A stretch of DNA of 10,810 bases from Clostridium sp. CAG:448 (GTDB lineage Bacteria; Bacillota; Clostridia; Oscillospirales; CAG-272), in NCBI GenBank assembly GCA_000433415.1, contig FR890569.1, positions 7,084 through 17,893 on the forward strand, read 5' to 3'. Position 1 is the first letter of the stretch. Each line of letters begins with the position of its first letter. The notes under the pieces are model-generated. The model was given only the letters and a program-made list of their open reading frames with translations, ran no database searches and had not been told where the DNA came from. A program made the position numbers and the translations under genes. Shown here in pieces: positions 1 through 7,019 of the stretch.

Positions 1-2
1 AC

Positions 3-1379
3 ATGTCCGCCGAAATCGGTCTGATCGGCTTCTGTGATACCTGCAGAACCGCGAAAGGAACGGAAGAGCTGGACGACCGCAGGCGTGCACAGTTGCGGAC
101 TTTGTACAAGAGCGCCATTGAAAATGGAGAATCGGTCTTACTGTACGCCTCCGGAGATGGCGCACACGTTGTCTTCGAGGGAGCCGTCTTCATGGCGGAA
201 GCGACCGACACCGACGCAGGACGTTACGAAAAAGAGCTTGCGGATATGAACATCCGACTTTCCGTTTTTGCGGATTTCGGAACAAGAGCAACGCCGGAAA
301 CGGTATCACACCTTTTGCAGAGCGGGATCTGTCATACCGACGGAGAAATCTGCCGCGCGGGAAACGGGCAATCGCTGTCGCAAGCCTTCGGCAAATACCG
401 TGCCTATCTCGGGTTTGCACGTGAGGAGGTCGAGGCACTCGCAAAGGCATGCCGCAAATCCGGTCAGGTCCTGGGTGCGATCAGTGTCGACAACCGCAAC
501 AATCAAATGCTTGCCACATGCGATATGGAGATCACCTTCGATTCCATCCGTTATCATACAGAGCGCGTCTCGGATGCGGTTTGGGAGAATATGCCGGAGG
601 ACGGCAGGGAAGACAGCCGCCGTGCATCCCAGATCACACGGCGCGGCGCAGACCTGCTGATCAACCGCTTCCAAGGAAGCGCCGGCGGGTTACGCGGATT
701 CCGGTTGGCACTCTACTATGCGCGCTCTTTTTACAGAAACCTGGCGGACATGCTGACCTGCCTGGTCGCCTCGCAGTTCCTACGTCTTTCACTGACGCTT
801 TTACTGATTCCGTTCGGTATCAACGGTCTTTCTGCACCTGCGTTGCTGTTCAGCGGGTTGATCCTTGATTTTCTGGCGGTGCTGGTCTTTGCTTTTTCCA
901 AATCCCCCGATGCGCTTCTGAAGCAGCAGAGCGGTATTCCCGCGTCACTGTACCACCCGCTGTACTACGCGCGGAACCATTTCATCTGCGCAGGAATTGC
1001 CGTGTGCGGGGTCGTTGCCTGCGCGGTCGTCGGCAATTTCGCACTTCACGATACCACCGGCGGTATCCACGGTTACGTTTTTGCCTCACTTCTGCTCCTG
1101 CAGGCATGCGTCACGGTCCTGTCCCTGCTTGCACGCAAGGCGGGAAACAAACAGCAAAAGCCGCCTGTCAATCCCATGCTCCGGTTGTATCTCTGCACCT
1201 CGCTTCTTGCGATACCGGCAGCCTGGCTGATTCCGTTTGTCCAAAAAGCGTTCGGCTGTTCGCTGCCGCATCCGATCTTGCTGGCATTGCTTCCGGTGGG
1301 TCCTCTGCTTTATCTTGTGTCGGCAACGATTCTGCGCCGCGCCCATGCGCGCAGAAAAGGGGAGAGGGCGGAATCCTAA
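3..1379 (+). CDS. P-type ATPase-like membrane protein, C-terminal part, probably catalytically inactive (partial)
   Basis: The frame is open to the left edge, so the ATG at position 3 is probably internal; P-type ATPases usually have 800-900 residues and only 458 are visible. Residues about 40-180 align by eye with the end of the nucleotide-binding domain and the P domain. Residues 83-109 match the AGIRVVMITGD...ETA segment, and residues 139-160 match the stretch before GDGxNDxP. The motifs themselves are not conserved: TGD reads A-D-F (90-92) and GDGxNDxP reads roughly S-V-D-N-R-N-N-Q (161-168). Residues 215-300 resemble the stalk and first C-terminal helices (GG-LRGFRLALYYARSFYRNLADM). About six hydrophobic segments follow (roughly 248-270, 278-298, 326-347, 357-377, 395-414, 423-444), as in P2-type pumps. 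The DKTGT region would lie outside the window. It could be a pseudo-pump with a regulatory or scaffold role. The fold assignment is inferred; the multi-pass membrane nature is seen directly. Confidence 0.55.
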   Translation: MSAEIGLIGFCDTCRTAKGTEELDDRRRAQLRTLYKSAIENGESVLLYASGDGAHVVFEGAVFMAEATDTDAGRYEKELADMNIRLSVFADFGTRATPETVSHLLQSGICHTDGEICRAGNGQSLSQAFGKYRAYLGFAREEVEALAKACRKSGQVLGAISVDNRNNQMLATCDMEITFDSIRYHTERVSDAVWENMPEDGREDSRRASQITRRGADLLINRFQGSAGGLRGFRLALYYARSFYRNLADMLTCLVASQFLRLSLTLLLIPFGINGLSAPALLFSGLILDFLAVLVFAFSKSPDALLKQQSGIPASLYHPLYYARNHFICAGIAVCGVVACAVVGNFALHDTTGGIHGYVFASLLLLQACVTVLSLLARKAGNKQQKPPVNPMLRLYLCTSLLAIPAAWLIPFVQKAFGCSLPHPILLALLPVGPLLYLVSATILRRAHARRKGERAES

Positions 1380-1441
1380 CCCATCGTCACCACATATACT
1401 GTAGCATACCCTACAATAGAGAAAGGCGGTGACGCAAGCAT

Positions 1442-1726
1442 ATGACGGAAATCTCCACATCCACACTCCGCGAGATGGAGGTCATCAATCTGTGCGGTGG
1501 GGAAAAACTGGGTTATCCGAGCGATTTCCGGTTTGATTCCGATACCTGTCGGGTCACGGCACTGGTCATTCCCGGATCCAACGGCATTTTCGGCTGTCTG
1601 ACCAAAAAGGAGGAAATTGTCATCCCCTGGTGCAGCATCAAGTGCATCGGTGAGGACGCAATCCTGGTGGAAATGAGCCGCGAAGACCTGAATCGTTGCC
1701 GTTGCAGGTGCAGACGATGGCATTAA
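1442..1726 (+). CDS. ylmC: YlmC/YmxH-family PRC-barrel protein
   Basis: This 94-residue protein has the family pattern: an N-terminal strand with EVINL, then G-E-K-LGYPSD, a turn, a VIPG-NGIFG segment (43-51), and a KKEEIVIPW-IKCIGEDAILVE block (55-78). These match the single PRC-barrel fold of YlmC/YmxH, found in spore-forming Firmicutes and linked to sporulation; its molecular role is not known. The ATG at 1442 follows an AAGGCGGTG ribosome binding site (about 1422-1430). The C terminus is odd: after SREDLN it ends in alternating Cys and Arg (RCRCRCRRWH). The gene lies 62 nt after the ATPase-like gene with no terminator between them, so the two may be co-transcribed. Downstream is the rpsB promoter. 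The family call is confident; the symbol is by analogy. Confidence 0.85.
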   Translation: MTEISTSTLREMEVINLCGGEKLGYPSDFRFDSDTCRVTALVIPGSNGIFGCLTKKEEIVIPWCSIKCIGEDAILVEMSREDLNRCRCRCRRWH

Positions 1727-1759
1727 ATGTAAATATTTCGTGAATTATTTTCATCCCAC

Positions 1760-1788
1760 TTGCAATTAAGGTAGAATTGTGATAAAAT
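1760..1788 (+). promoter_or_regulatory. Sigma-A-type promoter for rpsB-tsf
   Basis: A -35 box TTGCAA (1760-1765) and a -10 box TAAAAT (1783-1788) are separated by exactly 17 nt, and TGA just before the -10 gives an extended -10 element. Transcription would start near 1795, leaving an untranslated leader of about 134 nt before rpsB. Confidence 0.75.
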
Positions 1789-1794
1789 AATCGG

Positions 1795-1928
1795 CGTTGT
1801 GCCGGTGACGGCAAACAAATATCATTCACACGTTGCGCGTCGTATCTCACGGTGTTCCGGACGGAACCTGTCCGGGATTTGCGATACAGGTGTGATGTGG
1901 AAGAAAAAAACCGAAGGAGGACATTCAA
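1795..1928 (+). promoter_or_regulatory. Structured 5' leader of rpsB (candidate autoregulatory RNA)
   Basis: The leader is long for a ribosomal protein gene and holds two clear hairpins. The first, GCCG-GTGA-CGGC (1801-1812), is a short stem closed by a GNRA tetraloop. The second is a 9-bp stem of 1854-1862 with 1870-1878 (core CCGGAC/GTCCGG) and a 7-nt loop. An alternative hairpin GTTCC-GGAC-GGAAC (1854-1867) uses the same left arm and cannot coexist with it. Neither stem is followed by a U tract, so this is not an obvious attenuator. Leaders of S2 operons are autoregulated by S2 in some bacteria; whether this one is so regulated is inference. The SD AAGGAGG (1914-1920) appears unpaired. Confidence 0.4.
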
Positions 1929-2678
1929 ATGTCTGTCATTACCATCAAGCAGCTGCTTGAAGCAGGTGTTCATTTCGGACACCACACAAGAAGATGGAAC
2001 CCCAAAATGCAGGAGTACATCTTCACCGAAAGAAACGGTATCTACATCATCGATTTGCAGAAGACCGTTAAAAAGTTTGAAGAAGCCTATATGTTCGTCC
2101 GCGAGCTGTCCGAGAACGGCGGCACATTGCTGTTCGTCGGCACCAAGAAGCAGGCTGCCGAGGCAATCAAGGAAGAGGCGCAGAGATGCGGTATGTTCTA
2201 CGTGAACGAGAGATGGCCCGGCGGTATGATGACCAACTTCAAGACGATCAAGAAGTCCATTGCCCGTCTGAACAGCCTGAACAAGATGCAGGAGGACGGC
2301 ACCTTTGATCTGCTTCCCAAGAAGGAAGTTGCCGCAAAGCAGAAGGAAATCTTTGACCTTGAAAGAAGCTACGGCGGTATCAAGACCATGGAAAAGCTGC
2401 CGGATGCCGTGTTTATTGTAGACCCCAAGAAGGAGCACATTGCTGTTTTGGAAGCAAAGAAGCTCGGAATCCCGGTGATTGCAATCGTGGATACCAACTG
2501 CGACCCGGACGATGCGGATTATGTAATTCCCGGTAACGATGACGCAATCCGCGCCATTAAGCTGATTTCTTCCGTTATCGCTGACGCCGTGATTGAAGGC
2601 AAGCAGGGCGAGCAGGTTACCCCTGCGGCTGATGTTGAGGCAGAGAAGGCAGCAGCAGAAGCAGCAGACGCTGAGTAA
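1929..2678 (+). CDS. rpsB: Small ribosomal subunit protein S2 (uS2)
   Basis: The 249-residue product is full length for S2. It begins with the conserved ITIKQLLEAGVHFGHHTRRWNPKM segment and then shows YIFTERNGIYIIDLQKT, GGTLLFVGTKKQA, the V-ERWPGGMMTNF block, and the LPDAVFIVDPKKE and IPVIAIVDTNCDPD blocks, all landmarks of the family. The tail is rich in Ala and Glu, as is common in Firmicutes S2. It binds the 30S subunit late in assembly. The start is fixed by AAGGAGG at 1914-1920, eight bases before the ATG. Transcription comes from the promoter at 1760-1788 through a structured leader. The gene pairs with tsf, 26 nt downstream, the classic bacterial rpsB-tsf order. Lysine codons are mostly AAG, unlike the neighbouring genes, which fits high expression. 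Confidence 0.98.
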   Translation: MSVITIKQLLEAGVHFGHHTRRWNPKMQEYIFTERNGIYIIDLQKTVKKFEEAYMFVRELSENGGTLLFVGTKKQAAEAIKEEAQRCGMFYVNERWPGGMMTNFKTIKKSIARLNSLNKMQEDGTFDLLPKKEVAAKQKEIFDLERSYGGIKTMEKLPDAVFIVDPKKEHIAVLEAKKLGIPVIAIVDTNCDPDDADYVIPGNDDAIRAIKLISSVIADAVIEGKQGEQVTPAADVEAEKAAAEAADAE

Positions 2679-2704
2679 TTCAAAAATCGAGAGGTATAAA
2701 AAAT

Positions 2705-3631
2705 ATGGCTAATATTTCAGCAAAGGATGTTGCCGCACTCCGTGCCAAGACCGGTATCGGTATGATGGAGTGCAAAAAGGCACTTGTAGAAGCAGACGGC
2801 GATATGGAAGCCGCCATCAAGTTGCTCCGCGAAAAGGGTGCACTGAAGGCAGAATCCAAGATCGCAAACCGCATTGCCGCTGACGGCATTGTTGACATTT
2901 ATACCGAGGGCACTACCACCGCCATGATCGAAGTCAACTCCGAAACAGACTTCGTTGCAAAGAACGCAGCCTTCCAGGCATTTGTTAAGGATCTGCTCAA
3001 GACCATTGTCGCGAACAAGCCCGCAAATGTGGAAGAGCTGATGGCATCGAAGTACTTTGACGGTAGCATGACCGTCGAGGAAAAGCTGAAGGAACAGATT
3101 TTCGTTATCGGCGAAAAGCTGAGCATCCGTCGCTTCGTTGTTGTGGACGGCGTAACCAGCACCTATATCCACGGTGTCGGCTCTATCGGTGTTATCGCAC
3201 TGTTCGATACCGACGTTGCAGAAAAGCCCGGATTTGCGGAGTTCGCAAAGAACATTGCATTGCAGATCGGCGCTTATCCGACTCCTTATCTTGACAGAAC
3301 ACAGGTTCCCGCAGACGTACTGGAATCCGAGAAACAGATTCTGCTGGCTCAGATTTCCAACGATCCTGCAATGGCAAGCAAACCCGACTCCATCAAGGAA
3401 AAAATGGTACTCGGACGCATTTCCAAGTTCTATGACAACAACTGCCTTGTCGATATGACCTACGTCAAGGATGAAGATCTGACTGTTGGTAAGTATATTG
3501 CGCAGACCGCAAAAGAACTGGGCGGCAAGATTGCCGTAAAGGCATTCTGGCGCTTTGAAAAGGGCGAAGGCATTCAGAAGAAAGAAGAAGATTTTGCTTC
3601 TGAAATTGCAAAGCTCGCAAACGGAAACTGA
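2705..3631 (+). CDS. tsf: Elongation factor Ts
   Basis: This 308-residue protein is the guanine nucleotide exchange factor that recycles EF-Tu-GDP to EF-Tu-GTP in the cytoplasm. The N-terminal UBA-like domain is intact (residues 1-55, with ALRAKTGIGMMECKKAL and a following DGDMEAAIKLLREKG). The second EF-Ts signature, I-EVNSETDFVAKN, comes next, followed by the two core subdomains. The C-terminal block KYIAQTAKELGGKIAVKAFWRFEKGEG is the usual family ending. The start follows GAGAGG (2689-2694) by ten bases. The gene is co-transcribed with rpsB, since the 26-nt gap has no promoter or terminator, and a strong hairpin terminator begins 17 nt after its stop. Confidence 0.98.
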   Translation: MANISAKDVAALRAKTGIGMMECKKALVEADGDMEAAIKLLREKGALKAESKIANRIAADGIVDIYTEGTTTAMIEVNSETDFVAKNAAFQAFVKDLLKTIVANKPANVEELMASKYFDGSMTVEEKLKEQIFVIGEKLSIRRFVVVDGVTSTYIHGVGSIGVIALFDTDVAEKPGFAEFAKNIALQIGAYPTPYLDRTQVPADVLESEKQILLAQISNDPAMASKPDSIKEKMVLGRISKFYDNNCLVDMTYVKDEDLTVGKYIAQTAKELGGKIAVKAFWRFEKGEGIQKKEEDFASEIAKLANGN

Positions 3632-3648
3632 TTTTCGTGAAGTTTATC

Positions 3649-3687
3649 AAACAGCGCTTTCTCCGATCGGGGAGAGCGCTGTTTTCT
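3649..3687 (+). terminator. Rho-independent terminator after tsf
   Basis: A continuous 16-bp stem with G-T wobbles pairs 3649-3664 (AAACAGCGCTTTCTCC) with 3669-3684, closed by a GATC tetraloop. A run of T (3682-3685, then CTGTC) follows. It ends the rpsB-tsf unit. Confidence 0.9.
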
Positions 3688-3765
3688 GTCAGACGGATTT
3701 CCTTCCCGCTTTGACATTGCCGAAAAAAACAGAGCATGATATCCAATAATTTTTTCACAAATCAC

Positions 3766-3794
3766 TTGCATTTTCCCAAAGGGCGTGTTATAAT
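3766..3794 (+). promoter_or_regulatory. Sigma-A-type promoter for the 3870 gene
   Basis: TTGCAT (3766-3771), a 17-nt spacer, and a perfect TATAAT (3789-3794) preceded by TGT, an extended -10. An A/T-rich stretch lies just upstream. The predicted start is near 3801, giving a leader of about 70 nt. Confidence 0.85.
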
Positions 3795-3826
3795 AGTGTC
3801 GAGTGATGTTTTGCTACAGAGTGTAC

Positions 3827-3857
3827 CCGGAACGGTGAAAACAGATTGCACTTCCGG
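3827..3857 (+). other. Hairpin next to the ribosome binding site of the 3870 gene
   Basis: CCGGAA (3827-3832) pairs with TTCCGG (3852-3857), and GTG (3835-3837) extends the stem with CAC (3849-3851) across a 2-nt bulge. It ends one base before the SD AAGGAGG (3859-3865), so it could affect ribosome access. There is no T tract, so it is not a terminator. Confidence 0.4.
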
Positions 3858-3869
3858 CAAGGAGGGTTT

Positions 3870-4535
3870 ATGAAAATACGCAAATATTTGCCAACGATTC
3901 TGCTTGGCGTTGGTGTTCTGATGATGATCGGCGCGATTTGTCTCGTCATTTTCGGTGCGGTCAACAGCGGAGGACTGAACAGGGTTCTCCAGATTTTGAT
4001 TGCGATCCTGATGATTGTAATCGGTGCACTTCTCTTGATCCTGACCCGGTATCTGACCGCAGAAGATAAGAATTTCTTTCTGTATGATCAGGAAACCGAA
4101 CGTAATATTCCGCTGAGTGAGTTGAAATTTTCCCGCGTCGATAAACGGATGTCCTCGTTTATGCAAATGATTTCCAAGAACGCCAGACAAATGTGGTCTG
4201 AAAATATCCTCGGCAGTGACGAAAATGTGCTTGCAGATGACGGACTTTTCAAACCGCTTGTCGCATATAAGATGCTCTACGACCTCGCCGTTGTCGATAA
4301 CGATGAGGTGTGGCAGTTGTTTACCGGATCCGACAGAGAAGTGATCTCATCCATTCAGGATGCCCTGGCGCTGAACGGCGACAGCGAAATGGGAAATCAG
4401 ATTGCCGATATTTACGAGAATTGCGGCAACGATATCACTCAAATCCGCAATCTGGTGACGGAGAATGCAAAATACATCAAGAGCCGTATGCTCAGCTATG
4501 TCAAATTGAATATCGATCAGTTTTATTATTCATAA
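3870..4535 (+). CDS. Two-TM membrane protein of unknown function
   Basis: I do not recognise the family. The 221-residue product begins with two hydrophobic helices (about residues 8-30 and 38-58) separated by a short polar turn (N-S-G-G-L-N-R). A soluble region of about 160 residues follows (59-221), presumably cytoplasmic given the basic N terminus MKIRK. The soluble part is acidic and looks helical, with no Cys/His metal motif, P-loop or peptidase signature visible. A longer in-frame start at TTG 3846 is possible, but the ATG at 3870 is preferred because AAGGAGG (3859-3865) sits five bases upstream. The gene is a transcription unit of its own, with a strong promoter at 3766-3794 and a terminator just after its stop. 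It is complete. Confidence 0.8.
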   Translation: MKIRKYLPTILLGVGVLMMIGAICLVIFGAVNSGGLNRVLQILIAILMIVIGALLLILTRYLTAEDKNFFLYDQETERNIPLSELKFSRVDKRMSSFMQMISKNARQMWSENILGSDENVLADDGLFKPLVAYKMLYDLAVVDNDEVWQLFTGSDREVISSIQDALALNGDSEMGNQIADIYENCGNDITQIRNLVTENAKYIKSRMLSYVKLNIDQFYYS

Positions 4536-4549
4536 TGCGTCCTGGCGCC

Positions 4550-4596
4550 AAAACATTCCGGAATCACGTAATCACGTATTCCGGAATGTTTTTTGA
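4550..4596 (+). terminator. Rho-independent terminator after the 3870 gene
   Basis: A perfect 15-bp stem pairs AAAACATTCCGGAAT (4550-4564) with its complement (4578-4592), followed by a T run through 4594. Because the stem starts with A4 and ends with T6, it may work in both directions. The loop contains ACGT...ACGT, which can pair further. The 8-mer AATCACGT is tandemly duplicated (4562-4569, 4570-4577). Confidence 0.92.
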
Positions 4597-4604
4597 TTTT
4601 GCCC

Positions 4605-4633
4605 TTGCTTTTACACCGAGGATATGGTAAAAT
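4605..4633 (+). promoter_or_regulatory. Sigma-A-type promoter for the kinase-hydrolase-tadA operon
   Basis: TTGCTT (4605-4610), a 17-nt spacer, and TAAAAT (4628-4633), with TGG before the -10. The start would be near 4640, giving a leader of only about 27 nt. It lies directly after the preceding terminator. Confidence 0.75.
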
Positions 4634-4666
4634 ACAGGTATCGTATTTTTTCGGGGGATTTTCTGT

Positions 4667-5623
4667 ATGACTCTGTATATCGGTATTGACGGCGGTGGCA
4701 CCAAAACAACCGCGGTGCTCTGTAATTCGTCCGGCACGGTTCTTTCCGACGTCACGCTCTCCGGCTCCAATCCCAATGACATCGGTATCCATGCCTCCGT
4801 GACACTTCTGAATGACAGTATTGATCGACTCCTCAAAGCCTTCCCGGGCAGTGAGAACGGAACCAATCTCCGCCTGTTCGCCGGCATTGCCGGTGCATTG
4901 AATCACCTACAGGAACTCAGGCGCGGTCTTCAACAACACCTGCCGAGCGCACATATTGACGTACATACGGATGCAACCAATCTGATCTGTTGCGAGCTTC
5001 CGACGGGGGACGGTGCCTGTCTGATTTGCGGAACGGGCTCTGCGTGTTTTGTGCGACACAAAAGCGAATTTCTGCGCATCGGCGGCTGGGGGTACCTGCT
5101 TGACAGCGGCGGCAACGGTTATACGATTGGACGTGATATTTTGGAAGCGGCATTGATGGCATACGACGGTCGCGGCGAACAGACCTGCCTCTCGGACCTG
5201 ATTGAACGCTTCACGGGAAAACGCGCCGAATCGCTGATTACCGATATCTATGAAGGTGGAAAGCCCTATATCGCCTCTTTTGCACCGCTTCTGCTGGAAG
5301 GTATTCAAAAAAACGATCCCGTCAGCCGGGACATCCTTTCCGAAAATGCCAAAAGTGCGGCAATCATGCTGGATACTGCCTACCGGACACTGCAAAAACC
5401 GTTTACCGCTGTACTCGGTGGTGGAATCAACCAACATTTCTCCCCCTACTGGCAGGATGAAATCCAAAAGCACACATCTGCCCCTGTGACTCTGTTGACC
5501 ACAGAAATGCCTCCCGTATTCGGCGCATTTGCCAAAGCGCTTGCCGAGGACGGCGTTCCGTGCACCGATTCAGTGCGCAGGGAATTCAAAAAAACATGGA
5601 ACACACGGAGGAATCCGCAATGA
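4667..5623 (+). CDS. BadF/BadG/BcrA/BcrD-type sugar kinase, N-acetylglucosamine kinase-like
   Basis: The 318-residue protein belongs to the ASKHA superfamily. The phosphate-1 loop GIDGGGTKTTAVL is at residues 6-18. A TDATN segment (101-105) places an Asp where N-acetylglucosamine kinases have their catalytic base. The phosphate-2 loop is GACLICGTGSACF (116-128), then IGGWGYLLDSGGNGYTIGRD (138-157), and the adenosine motif VLGGGIN (249-255). Length and motif spacing match NAGK and the bacterial MurNAc/GlcNAc kinase MurK, so the likely reaction is ATP-dependent phosphorylation of an amino sugar in the cytoplasm. 2-hydroxyacyl-CoA dehydratase activators share the fold but carry a Cys cluster not seen here. 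The start follows GGGGGA (4653-4658). The stop overlaps the next gene's ATG (ATGA, 5620-5623), so the two are translationally coupled. The exact sugar is unknown. Confidence 0.88.
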   Translation: MTLYIGIDGGGTKTTAVLCNSSGTVLSDVTLSGSNPNDIGIHASVTLLNDSIDRLLKAFPGSENGTNLRLFAGIAGALNHLQELRRGLQQHLPSAHIDVHTDATNLICCELPTGDGACLICGTGSACFVRHKSEFLRIGGWGYLLDSGGNGYTIGRDILEAALMAYDGRGEQTCLSDLIERFTGKRAESLITDIYEGGKPYIASFAPLLLEGIQKNDPVSRDILSENAKSAAIMLDTAYRTLQKPFTAVLGGGINQHFSPYWQDEIQKHTSAPVTLLTTEMPPVFGAFAKALAEDGVPCTDSVRREFKKTWNTRRNPQ

Positions 5624-6498
5624 AAGACTATCTTTCCGCCCTGGATGCAGAAATCAATCGTCAGAAAATGGCGGACCGCTATTATATGACCGCGCAGATC
5701 ACAAACGGCAAAAACGGACAGCCGGATATCTGTACACATTCCTACCATCCCGGAAACCCTGCGCACGACAGCTATTCGGTTGCAAAGTCGGTTACCGCCA
5801 TCGGATTCGGCATTCTTTGCGACCGCGGTCTTTGCAAACCGGACGATCGCATAGGAGATTACCTTAGTGCATACCTGACCGACGGGACGGACCCCGGATG
5901 GGGAGATCTGACATTGGAAAACGTTTTGCGCCACAGAACCGGTGCTGCATACGGAACGGATCTGGATCTGACCAATGCGCACCTTTTTGACGACCCGGAA
6001 TGGCTCCATACCTTTTTCGCAGCCCCACTGGATCATGCACCGGGAAGGGAAATGACCTACTCTGACGGGAACTATTACATCATCGGGCGCATTATGGAAC
6101 AATTGACCGGGGAAGATGTTGAAAAATTTATGTTACGCGAGGTTTTCGTTCCCCTCGGTTTTCATGTCAACGCATGGAGCCGGGATATTGCCGGTCATAC
6201 CGTTTGCGGCACCGGACTTTATATGCGCACAAGCGACATGGCAAAGCTGGCATGGCTTCTGCTGCATCATGGAAAATGGGGACAAAAACAATTGCTTTCG
6301 GCTGAATTCGTGGAACGTATGGCACCTCCTGCGGACGGGTTTGCGGCATACGGCTACGGAATCGGCGTTGCCGGCAACGGTCTGGGGGCAGGCGGTATGT
6401 ATGGGCAGGGATGGTATTTCAACCGTGAACTCCAGGTAGCTCTTGCATGGCATTCTTTTAACACCCCGGGGCTGATGGATATTTGCGCAACGCTGTAA
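5620..6498 (+). CDS. Serine hydrolase, beta-lactamase (class C)/DD-peptidase-like family
   Basis: The 292-residue product has the SxxK nucleophile motif S-V-A-K (53-56), followed by LCDRG-CKPDDRIGDYL and LTLENVLRHRTG (98-108), hallmarks of the family. The second motif is Y-S-D (147-149, in YSDGNYY) where Y-x-N is usual. The third, KTG/HxG-like motif is not clear; GAGGMYGQ (256-263) sits in its place. Family members cleave amide or ester bonds in peptidoglycan peptides, beta-lactams or small esters. No signal peptide is visible, so it is probably cytoplasmic. An upstream GTG at 5560 is possible, but the ATG at 5620 has CGGAGGA (5606-5612) and overlaps the kinase stop by four bases, so I chose it. 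Pairing with an amino-sugar kinase suggests cell-wall fragment recycling, which is inference. Confidence 0.87.
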   Translation: MKDYLSALDAEINRQKMADRYYMTAQITNGKNGQPDICTHSYHPGNPAHDSYSVAKSVTAIGFGILCDRGLCKPDDRIGDYLSAYLTDGTDPGWGDLTLENVLRHRTGAAYGTDLDLTNAHLFDDPEWLHTFFAAPLDHAPGREMTYSDGNYYIIGRIMEQLTGEDVEKFMLREVFVPLGFHVNAWSRDIAGHTVCGTGLYMRTSDMAKLAWLLLHHGKWGQKQLLSAEFVERMAPPADGFAAYGYGIGVAGNGLGAGGMYGQGWYFNRELQVALAWHSFNTPGLMDICATL

Positions 6499-6509
6499 AG
6501 GCTGTAGAA

Positions 6510-7019
6510 ATGGAAAAAGAGCAAAAGTGGATGGCGATGGCACTGGAGCGCGCCGCATATGCGGCGGAACGGGGAGATACACCGGTGGGCGCTGTTATCG
6601 TACAAAATGAGGCTTGCATAGCCGACGGATACAATACCAAGGAATATTTGCAGGATTCCTGCGGGCATGCCGAAATCAATGCCATCAGGGCAGCCTGCCA
6701 AGCCTTGGGCAGATGGCGGCTGGATGATTGTACGCTTTATGTGACCATGGAACCTTGCCCGATGTGTGCGGGAGCCATTGCTTCCGCGCACATCCGACGT
6801 GTTGTATATGGCGTAAAAGACCCCAACGCCGGGGCAATGGGGAGCGTTTTTGCCCTTCATCGCATTCCTGGCACACCGGCAATCACCGTAGAAGGCGGGG
6901 TGTCCGAGGATGCCTGCAGGGAACAGCTTACGGCGTTTTTTGCGCACAAACGAACGACCGCCCGGCAAAGTAAAGTACAGAGAAAGGACACAGAAGATGA
7001 AGGACGGAGCACCGATTGA
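6510..7019 (+). CDS. tadA: tRNA-specific adenosine deaminase TadA
   Basis: The 169-residue zinc enzyme converts A34 of tRNA-Arg(ACG) to inosine so that one tRNA can read three arginine codons. The cytidine/deoxycytidylate deaminase core is intact: TPVGAVIV (24-31), H-A-E at 53-55 (zinc ligand His53 and proton-shuttle Glu55), and EPCPMCAGAI at 81-90 (ligands Cys83 and Cys86). VVYGVKDPNAGAMGS follows, a usual TadA signature. The C terminus is basic and then acidic. The ATG at 6510 follows AAAGG (6497-6501); a TTG at 6483 is a weaker alternative. It lies 11 nt after the hydrolase and overlaps the next gene by 23 nt. In many Firmicutes tadA sits next to the SRP RNA or dnaX, and neither is here. 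Confidence 0.95.
   Translation: MEKEQKWMAMALERAAYAAERGDTPVGAVIVQNEACIADGYNTKEYLQDSCGHAEINAIRAACQALGRWRLDDCTLYVTMEPCPMCAGAIASAHIRRVVYGVKDPNAGAMGSVFALHRIPGTPAITVEGGVSEDACREQLTAFFAHKRTTARQSKVQRKDTEDEGRSTD

Noticed and set aside
1393..1417. CATATACT and TACAAT near the ylmC start as a sporulation-sigma or sigma-A promoter
   Set aside because: The -10-like strings are suggestive for a sporulation-linked gene, but no convincing -35 lies at the right distance.
1638..2438. Open frame of 266 codons on the minus strand across ylmC and rpsB
   Set aside because: It is antisense to rpsB, whose identity is certain, and reflects codon bias that depletes stops in the opposite frame.
4907..5473. Minus-strand open frame within the sugar kinase gene
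   Set aside because: It is a shadow of the kinase coding sequence, without start signals or a plausible product.
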